From an uncultured Bacillota bacterium (GTDB lineage: Bacteria; Bacillota_I; Bacilli_A; RF39; UBA660), in assembly GCA_945928335.1 (NCBI GenBank), contig CAMENK010000014.1:1-11420 (forward strand): a DNA stretch of 11,420 nt, read 5' to 3'. The position numbers and the translations under genes were made by a program. The notes under the pieces were generated by a model. The model did no database searches. It was not told the DNA's origin and saw only the letters and a program-made list of their open reading frames with translations. This document shows positions 7,147 through 11,420 of this stretch, piece by piece. How positions within the stretch are numbered: position 1 is the stretch's first letter; each line of letters opens with the position of its first letter.

Positions 7147-7632
7147 ATGAAAAAATTTCTTAAAGAATATTATCCTTATTTAGTTATTATTTTAGTAGTT
7201 GTTTTAGTTAGGACATTTTTAGTTACTCCAGGATTAGTTAATGGAGATTCTATGAAAGATACTTTATTTAATAATGATTTAGTAATAGTAAATAAAATAG
7301 CGCTTAAAAAAGGTATAAATAGATTTGATATAGTAGTAGTTAAGGCAGATAACACAACTATAATTAAAAGAGTTATAGGTTTACCTAATGAGAAGGTTCA
7401 ATATATAGATAATAAATTGTATATAAATGATGAATTAGTAGAAACACCTTTTGAGTTTAAAGATACTAATGATTTTGAAATGACTAGTGGGGAAGATGAA
7501 TATGTAGTTTTAGGAGATAATAGGGGTATTTCAAAAGATTCAAGATATATTGGTCCGGTGAGTAGAAGTCAAATTAAAGGTAAAGTTAATTTAGTTATTT
7601 TTCCTTTCAAGCATTTTGGGAAAATACAATAG
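7147..7632 (+). CDS. lepB: type I signal peptidase
   Basis: Membrane serine protease that removes signal peptides from exported proteins. From ATG 7147 it has 161 residues, typical of the short Gram-positive form. One N-terminal membrane segment (about 10-27) is followed by GDSMKDTL with nucleophile Ser35, then KRVIGLP with general base Lys74, and VVLGDNRGISKDSR (120-133), the conserved box E. The usual Pro of SMxPTL is Asp here, a mild deviation. I chose ATG 7147 because GGTGA lies four bases upstream. A TTG at 7123 in the same frame has no ribosome site and would add eight residues before the positively charged start. A TACAAT at 7126-7131 could be a -10, but no good -35 is visible. Confidence 0.93.
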   Translation: MKKFLKEYYPYLVIILVVVLVRTFLVTPGLVNGDSMKDTLFNNDLVIVNKIALKKGINRFDIVVVKADNTTIIKRVIGLPNEKVQYIDNKLYINDELVETPFEFKDTNDFEMTSGEDEYVVLGDNRGISKDSRYIGPVSRSQIKGKVNLVIFPFKHFGKIQ

Positions 7633-7657
7633 TTTCAAAGAATTATAATTTTTAGTC

Positions 7658-7685
7658 TTGATTATATTTATATATATGGTATGAT
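7658..7685 (+). promoter_or_regulatory. sigma-A promoter of the lipoprotein gene
   Basis: TTGATT at 7658-7663, 16-base spacer, TATGAT at 7680-7685 with extended -10 TGG. AGGAGGA at 7696-7702 precedes ATG 7711. It may also drive the two acyltransferase genes by read-through. Confidence 0.7.
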
Positions 7686-7710
7686 TTATATAGATAGGAG
7701 GATATAAAAA

Positions 7711-8187
7711 ATGAAACAAATTAAGAAGTTTAGCTATGTATTAGTTATGTTAGTGATAGTAGCTTTAACAGTTGGATGTGGTAATAAGAATATTGAAGGG
7801 TCTTTAGAAGATATAATGACAAAAGTATATGCTGATATTCCAGAAAATGAAAGACCTATGATGCTTATGAATACAGAAGTTAATGATGAAAATATTGAGT
7901 ATTATTTAGGAACAAAAGATATTGAATATGAAGAAGCATTAGCTAGTGAGTCTGGCATTGGTTCAATCGCACATTCTGTTGTTTTAGTAAGAACTAAAGA
8001 AAATGCTGATGTTGCTGAAATTAAAGAAAAGATTAAAGAAAATGTAAATCCTAGAAAATGGATTTGTGTTGGTGTTGAAGAAGATGATGTTATTGTTGAA
8101 AATAAAGGTGATTTAATTATATTGATTATGGTTGAAAATGAAAACAATCGTGAAAAAATAGATAACAATTTTAAAAGTTTAAAATAA
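7711..8187 (+). CDS. small lipoprotein, possibly DUF4358-like
   Basis: The 158-residue protein starts with a lipoprotein signal peptide: basic residues 2-6, a hydrophobic core at 8-21 and VGC ending at Cys23, the predicted lipidated residue. The -3 position is Thr rather than the usual Leu, so the lipobox is slightly off. The rest is a small acidic domain of about 130 residues. It contains NIEYYLGTKDIEYEEALASESGIG, then SVVLVRTKENADVAEIKEKIKENV, then GDLIILIMVEN, a strand-helix-strand pattern. This resembles the DUF4358 lipoproteins of Firmicutes, which is my tentative family call. Function is unknown. It would be anchored on the outer face of the membrane. It has its own promoter and ribosome site, and a terminator separates it from the MBOAT gene. 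Confidence 0.8.
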   Translation: MKQIKKFSYVLVMLVIVALTVGCGNKNIEGSLEDIMTKVYADIPENERPMMLMNTEVNDENIEYYLGTKDIEYEEALASESGIGSIAHSVVLVRTKENADVAEIKEKIKENVNPRKWICVGVEEDDVIVENKGDLIILIMVENENNREKIDNNFKSLK

Positions 8188-8190
8188 ATT

Positions 8191-8215
8191 AAGGAGGTCT
8201 TTAAAGACCTTTTTT
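8191..8215 (+). terminator. terminator after the lipoprotein gene
   Basis: Perfect palindrome AGGTCTTT (8195-8202) / AAAGACCT (8203-8210) with outer wobble and A-T pairs and six T's at 8210-8215. The MBOAT gene starts only 15 bases after it and has no clear promoter of its own, so this may act as a partial terminator inside an operon. Confidence 0.75.
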
Positions 8216-8230
8216 GATAGAGGTGATTTT

Positions 8231-9610
8231 ATGTTATTTTCTAGTATTACATTTATTTATTACTTTCTACCAATCTTATTACTAATGTACTTTTTAGTTC
8301 CTAAAAAATATAAAAATTTAGTTTTGTTGATATTTAGTTTAATATTTTACTTTTTAGGTGAACAGAAATATATAATTATACTTATTTTATCATGTATTCT
8401 TAATTATTTTTTTGGAAATAGGATATATGCTAGTAAGAATAAAAAAATTTGGTTAATTATTGCAATTATATATAATGTTGGACAATTACTTATTTTTAAA
8501 TATACTGACTTTTTTATAGAAAATATAAATAAAATATTTAATAGTAGCATCAATTATTTATATTTAGTTATGCCTATAGGTATTAGTTTTTTTACATTTC
8601 AGGCTCTTGGTTATATAATTGATATATATAATGGAAAGCATAAACCGGCAAGTAAATTACTTGATTTTATGACTTATATATCTTTATTTCCACAACTTAT
8701 TGCAGGCCCTATTGTAAGATATAGTGATATTGAAAAAGAATTAGTTGAAAGGGTACATAGTGTAGATAAGTTTAGTGAGGGAATAAGTAGATTTGTTATA
8801 GGATTAGCTAAAAAAGTTTTGATTGCTAATGTATTAGGAGATTTAGCTTCTAATCTTATTGAAGTAGACTTACTTTCTAGTTGGTTAAAACCAATAGTAT
8901 TTACAATACAAATATATTTTGATTTTAGTGGGTATAGTGATATGGCTATAGGGCTTGGCCTTATGTTTGGGTTTAGATTTTTAGAAAACTTCAATTATCC
9001 TTTAATTGCTTCTTCAATAACAGATTTTTGGAGAAGATGGCATATGTCGCTTTCTAGTTGGTTTAGAGACTATGTCTACATTCCATTGGGTGGAAATAGA
9101 GTTAGTTTTATTAAACATATAAGAAATATATTTATAGTGTGGTTTTTAACTGGTTTTTGGCATGGAGCAAGTTGGAACTTTATTATTTGGGGATTATATT
9201 TTGCGGTTATTTTAGTAATTGAAAAATTATTCTTAAAGAAATATATAGACAAAACAAAAATATTTAAATATTTTTATACTAGTTTTATAGTAGTTATTAG
9301 TTTTCTAATATTTAACAGTAATAGTATTAGTGAAATATTTAATTCTTTAGGTAATATGTTTATGTTAAATAATATACCAATTAGTAGTAAGTCAACTATT
9401 TATTACTTAAAGAATAATTTTGTACTTTTAATTATTTCTATAATTGGAGCTACTCCTATTATGAAAAATATTATTAGTAAATTTAAAAATACTAAATATA
9501 AAGGAATAATAGATTTTTTTGAAGTAGTTGGTTGTATAACTTTACTTATATTGGCAACAGCATTTTTAATCGATGAATCTTTTAATCCTTTCTTGTATTT
9601 TAGATTTTAG
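8231..9610 (+). CDS. MBOAT-family O-acyltransferase (AlgI/PatA type)
   Basis: Polytopic membrane protein that transfers an acyl group, usually acetyl, across the membrane for O-acylation of an extracellular polymer. The 459 residues contain about 10 hydrophobic segments. The hallmark block is TDFWRRWHMSLSSWFRDYVYIPLGGNR (His271 in RRWHMS), followed by WFLTGFWHGASWNFIIWG with the conserved active-site His311. Upstream, PIGISFFTFQALGYIIDIYNG and FPQLIAGPIVRYSDI are also typical of the AlgI subfamily. AGAGGTGAT lies before ATG 8231. The next gene, a DHHW/AlgX-like protein 11 bases downstream, is the expected partner that passes the acyl group to the polymer. Which polymer (exopolysaccharide, teichoic acid or other) cannot be told from the sequence. 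Confidence 0.93.
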   Translation: MLFSSITFIYYFLPILLLMYFLVPKKYKNLVLLIFSLIFYFLGEQKYIIILILSCILNYFFGNRIYASKNKKIWLIIAIIYNVGQLLIFKYTDFFIENINKIFNSSINYLYLVMPIGISFFTFQALGYIIDIYNGKHKPASKLLDFMTYISLFPQLIAGPIVRYSDIEKELVERVHSVDKFSEGISRFVIGLAKKVLIANVLGDLASNLIEVDLLSSWLKPIVFTIQIYFDFSGYSDMAIGLGLMFGFRFLENFNYPLIASSITDFWRRWHMSLSSWFRDYVYIPLGGNRVSFIKHIRNIFIVWFLTGFWHGASWNFIIWGLYFAVILVIEKLFLKKYIDKTKIFKYFYTSFIVVISFLIFNSNSISEIFNSLGNMFMLNNIPISSKSTIYYLKNNFVLLIISIIGATPIMKNIISKFKNTKYKGIIDFFEVVGCITLLILATAFLIDESFNPFLYFRF

Positions 9611-9621
9611 GGTGATATATT

Positions 9622-10686
9622 ATGAAAAATAAAATTTTAGTAACTATATTTATTATATATATATGTTTTTTTTCAATACTTGGAATTCTTGTTCCTGATA
9701 AAGAGTTTAGTAGTGGTGAAAGAAGAAAACTTAGTGAGTTTCCAAAATTTAAATTTGAAGAAAATTGGATAAATAAAGTTGATAAATATTTTCTTGATCA
9801 TTTTGTTTTAAGAGATAAGTTTAGGAGTTTAAAGGCAGTTTATAATTATAATGTTTTGAATTGCTTAGATAATAATGGAATATATTTAAAAGATGGTTAT
9901 ATATTTAAAAGTAATTATCCAACTAATAAGAGTTCAATAAATAATTTTATAGAAAAAATTAGTAAATTAAATTCTTTACTTAATAAAGATAATAAAGTAT
10001 ATATGATGATTATTCCTGATAAAAATTATTATTTAGAAAGTGATGATTTTCTTCAAATTGATTATAATTATATTTATAATGAAGTTAATAAATTGAATTT
10101 TAATTTTATTGAAATTAGGGATGTTCTAAAGTTAGAAGATTATTATGAAACTGATACTCATTGGAGACAAGAAAAATTAGATAAAGTTATTAAGCAAATG
10201 AGTAAAGTTATGAATTTTAATTATAATAATATTTCATATGAGAAAAATTTTTTTAATAGTTTTTATGGTGTTTATTATGGTGAAAGTGCATTAAATAGAA
10301 AACCTGAAACACTAGTTTATTTAACAGGCAATATTTTTAAAGGCACTTATGTTAAATATTTAGAAAATAGTAATTTAAATACTATTTATAATGAAAGCAA
10401 ATTAACTGGTATGGATGCTTATGATGTGTTTTTGGATGGTGCTAGTAGTTTTATAGAAATTACTAATAATCAAGCTATAACTAATAAAGAATTAGTTATA
10501 TTTAGAGATTCTTTTGGAAGTAGTTTGAGCCCATTACTTGTTAATTATTATAGTAAAATAACTTTAATAGATAATAGATATATAACTAGTGATATATTTA
10601 AACAATTAATTACTTTTACTAATCAAGATGTTTTATTTATGTATAGTACTTTACTTATAAATGAAAGTGGTAGTTTAAAAGGATGA
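9622..10686 (+). CDS. DHHW/AlgX-like SGNH-type acyltransferase partner
   Basis: Membrane-anchored extracellular protein that probably works with the MBOAT protein to O-acetylate a polysaccharide. The 354 residues begin with a membrane anchor (about 4-25). The motif SSGERRKLSEFPKF, typical of the DHHW/AlgJ/AlgX group, follows. TDTHW contributes Asp178 and His180, and FRDSFGSS carries the probable nucleophile Ser297, so the SGNH-like catalytic elements are present. DHFVLRD near residue 60 is another group feature. GGGTGAT lies before ATG 9622, and the gene follows the MBOAT gene by 11 bases, so they form an operon. The gene ends on TGA, and no convincing terminator follows. DHHW proteins of Firmicutes are poorly studied, so substrate and direction are inferred from alginate acetylation. 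Confidence 0.88.
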   Translation: MKNKILVTIFIIYICFFSILGILVPDKEFSSGERRKLSEFPKFKFEENWINKVDKYFLDHFVLRDKFRSLKAVYNYNVLNCLDNNGIYLKDGYIFKSNYPTNKSSINNFIEKISKLNSLLNKDNKVYMMIIPDKNYYLESDDFLQIDYNYIYNEVNKLNFNFIEIRDVLKLEDYYETDTHWRQEKLDKVIKQMSKVMNFNYNNISYEKNFFNSFYGVYYGESALNRKPETLVYLTGNIFKGTYVKYLENSNLNTIYNESKLTGMDAYDVFLDGASSFIEITNNQAITNKELVIFRDSFGSSLSPLLVNYYSKITLIDNRYITSDIFKQLITFTNQDVLFMYSTLLINESGSLKG

Positions 10687-10757
10687 CTATTAAATTAAAA
10701 ATATTTATGTGATATGAAACTTAACTATTTTTAAGCAAATAAATGTGTGTTTTTTTC

Positions 10758-10786
10758 TTGATGTTTATGTAACTTTATGTTATAGT
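10758..10786 (+). promoter_or_regulatory. promoter before the P-loop remnant
   Basis: TTGATG at 10758-10763, 17-base spacer, TATAGT at 10781-10786 with extended -10 TGT. It looks intact, although the gene behind it is broken. Confidence 0.6.
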
Positions 10787-10842
10787 ATATTTGATAAGTT
10801 TATTTATTGAAAGAAAGAGTTATTTGTAGTAGAGAAATAAAT

Positions 10843-10981
10843 ATGAAAATTTTGATTATTAGAATAGTAGTTAGTGGTAAAACAACATTAGCCAGCAATA
10901 TCTAAACATATTCCAAAAATTAAATAGTTAATAAAAAATAAAATACCAGATATAAATGAGAAAATTAGTGAAGGTAGTTAA
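10843..10981 (+). pseudogene. remnant of a P-loop kinase/ATPase gene
   Basis: From ATG 10843 the frame reads MKILIIRIVVSGKTTLASNI and stops at 10903. This is the start of a small P-loop kinase (adenylate kinase-like or FlaR/topology-modulation type) with a Walker A motif. The first Walker A glycine is replaced by Arg (AGA where GGA is expected, a one-base change). Removing one C near 10892 restores LAAISKHIPKIK, a natural continuation, until TAG at 10925. The same shifted frame then runs on to TAA at 10979-10981, reading KIPDINEKISEGS at its end. The whole remnant has about 46 codons, against about 170 for the family, so most of the gene is missing. Only a weak ribosome site is visible. The P-loop reading is strong; the exact family is inference. 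Confidence 0.6.
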
Positions 10982-10998
10982 AATGATTAACTACCTTT
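10971..10998 (+). terminator. hairpin terminator behind the P-loop remnant
   Basis: An 11-pair perfect stem, AAGGTAGTTAA (10971-10981) with TTAACTACCTT (10987-10997) and loop AATGA. The T tail is short. The stem contains the TAA at 10979-10981, as with the dnaJ and rplS terminators here, which supports that TAA having been a true gene end. Confidence 0.6.
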
Positions 10999-11017
10999 GT
11001 AGAAAGGAGAAAGATTT

Positions 11018-11095
11018 ATGGAAGATAATAACTTAATTATATATAAAAATAGTGATGGCGATATTATAAAAGGATGTGATAAAGGTGGAAAATAA
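11018..11095 (+). pseudogene. 25-codon ORF resembling the N terminus of a RhuM-family protein
   Basis: ATG 11018 follows AAAGGAGA at a normal distance. The peptide begins MEDNNLIIYKNSDGDI and then diverges to IKGCDKGGK before TAA at 11093. The beginning looks like RhuM-family proteins, which typically start with an (I/L)IIYxxxDGxI segment followed by a conserved VWLTQ block. That block is absent here, so this is most likely a 5' remnant truncated by a deletion. Alternatives are a real short peptide or chance similarity over about 15 residues. RhuM genes are often found next to restriction-modification genes and phage genes, which fits the DinD-like gene close by. Confidence 0.4.
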
Positions 11096-11136
11096 TAAGA
11101 AAAATTCGGAAAGTTTATCAAAAGTCGTCATTAACT

Positions 11137-11159
11137 GGGTAATGGAGATTTAAGGAAAA
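11137..11159 (+). repeat. 23-base direct repeat, copy 1
   Basis: Begins GGGTAATGG and ends GGAAAA. It matches copy 2 (11248-11270) at 19 of 23 positions, 111 bases apart, a multiple of three. Read from the GGT at 11138, the frame gives GNGDLRK and continues to a TAA at 11180. Confidence 0.6.
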
Positions 11160-11203
11160 ACACACTCAAACCTTATAAATAAAGACAAAATTATTATATT
11201 CTT

Positions 11204-11231
11204 TTTACATATTTACTATGTTTTGTATAAA
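11204..11231 (+). promoter_or_regulatory. promoter of the DinD-like gene
   Basis: TTTACA at 11204-11209, 16-base spacer, TATAAA at 11226-11231. Transcription would start near 11238, and the leader would include repeat copy 2. Confidence 0.5.
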
Positions 11232-11247
11232 AAAATATAAAAACATG

Positions 11248-11270
11248 GGGTAATGGGGACATAAAGAAAA
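11248..11270 (+). repeat. 23-base direct repeat, copy 2
   Basis: Begins GGGTAATGG and ends AGAAAA. With the preceding G it reads GGGGTAATGGGG, a mirror-symmetric G-rich motif unusual in this AT-rich DNA. Read from the GGT at 11249 the frame gives GNGDIKK and stays open into the DinD-like gene. Confidence 0.6.
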
Positions 11271-11302
11271 CTTTAATAAACCTAATAGAAATGGAGGTAA
11301 CA

Positions 11303-11420
11303 ATGAAGAAAATTAGTGATAAATATACTAACAATATTTTTGAAAATATAAAGCATATAGATGACCATGGAAATGAATATTGGTATGCTAGGGAACTTTC
11401 AAAAGTTTTAGAATATAGAG
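11303..11420 (+). CDS. DinD-like protein, N-terminal part, runs off the right edge
   Basis: Thirty-nine codons are visible. The segment NNIFENIKHIDDHGNEYWYARELSKVLEYR matches the start of DinD-family proteins (DNA damage-inducible protein D, with a Bro-N-like N-terminal domain). In E. coli DinD is SOS-induced and inhibits RecA-mediated strand exchange; the role of homologues is mostly unknown. GGAGGT at 11293-11298 lies four bases before ATG 11303. An in-frame ATG at 11291 overlaps that site and is unlikely to be the start. DinD and RhuM proteins are often encoded within type I restriction-modification or prophage regions, so the sequence beyond the window may hold such genes. Only the N terminus is seen, hence the moderate certainty on subfamily. 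Confidence 0.8.
   Translation, partial: MKKISDKYTNNIFENIKHIDDHGNEYWYARELSKVLEYR

Larger units (their letters stand above)
10687..11302. other. 616-base stretch without an intact conserved gene; decayed accessory region
   Basis: Between the DHHW gene and the DinD-like gene there is no conserved full-length gene. The stretch holds a promoter, a frameshifted P-loop gene start, an 11-pair hairpin, a 25-codon ORF with a good ribosome site, a 22-codon frame (GTG 11085 to TAA 11153) and two copies of a 23-base repeat. The mixture of good expression signals and very short, broken frames points to successive deletions in an accessory locus. Positions 10687-10757 hold nothing recognisable except a weak five-pair hairpin. 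Confidence 0.6.

Noticed and set aside
10720..10735. CTTAA...TTAAG hairpin as terminator of the acyltransferase genes
   Set aside because: Only five A-T-rich pairs, and the T run (10750-10756) begins about 14 bases later, too far to act as a rho-independent tail.
11247..11258. GGGGTAATGGGG as a G-quadruplex
   Set aside because: Only two G-runs are present; four are needed for an intramolecular quadruplex.
11137..11270. The two 23-base repeats as a CRISPR array or an insertion-sequence end pair
   Set aside because: Only two imperfect copies, not inverted, with 88 bases between them, no third repeat and no transposase frame.
1..11420. Mycoplasma genetic code (TGA as Trp), suggested by the low GC content
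   Set aside because: TGA ends hrcA at the ATGA overlap with grpE and ends the DHHW gene, while Trp is encoded by TGG throughout.

Overview
The window is very AT-rich chromosomal DNA of a low-GC Gram-positive bacterium (Bacillota), probably a Bacilli- or Erysipelotrichia-like lineage. Supporting signs are strong AGGAGG-type ribosome binding sites, TTGACA/TATAAT sigma-A promoters, CIRCE operators, an hrcA-grpE-dnaK-dnaJ operon, a recU-PBP1 pair and a neighbouring rplS-lepB pair. TGA is a stop here (hrcA ends on TGA overlapping the grpE ATG, and the 10686 gene ends on TGA), so the mycoplasma code does not apply. No tRNA, rRNA, CRISPR array or complete insertion sequence was seen.

Layout. Positions 1-1299, minus strand: a class A penicillin-binding protein (C-terminal part beyond the window), preceded by recU one base upstream, as in Bacillus. 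Positions 1300-1430 form a divergent promoter region. Positions 1431-1970: an orphan protein with a tandem 42-residue repeat. Positions 1971-6673: the heat-shock operon hrcA-grpE-dnaK-dnaJ, controlled by one sigma-A promoter with two CIRCE operators, one on the -35 and one at the transcription start. A perfect hairpin between dnaK and dnaJ probably reduces dnaJ expression. Positions 6659-7632: rplS behind a hairpin leader that may be an L19 autoregulatory RNA, then a small type I signal peptidase gene. Positions 7658-10686: a lipoprotein, an AlgI-type MBOAT acyltransferase and a DHHW/AlgX-like SGNH protein. The last two form a classic pair for O-acylating an extracellular or cell-wall polysaccharide.

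Positions 10687-11302 have no intact conserved gene. They hold what look like remains of accessory genes: a frameshifted P-loop ATPase start with a lost Walker A glycine, a strong hairpin, a 25-codon ORF resembling the N terminus of a RhuM-family protein, and two copies of a 23-base repeat. At 11303 a DinD-like gene begins and runs off the window. RhuM and DinD genes often sit in phage- or restriction-associated islands, so an accessory locus may start here.

Most of the window is well-understood housekeeping. No clear new system was found. The items most worth a second look are the double CIRCE promoter, the repeat protein, the L19 leader candidate, the polysaccharide acylation cluster and the decayed region at the right edge.
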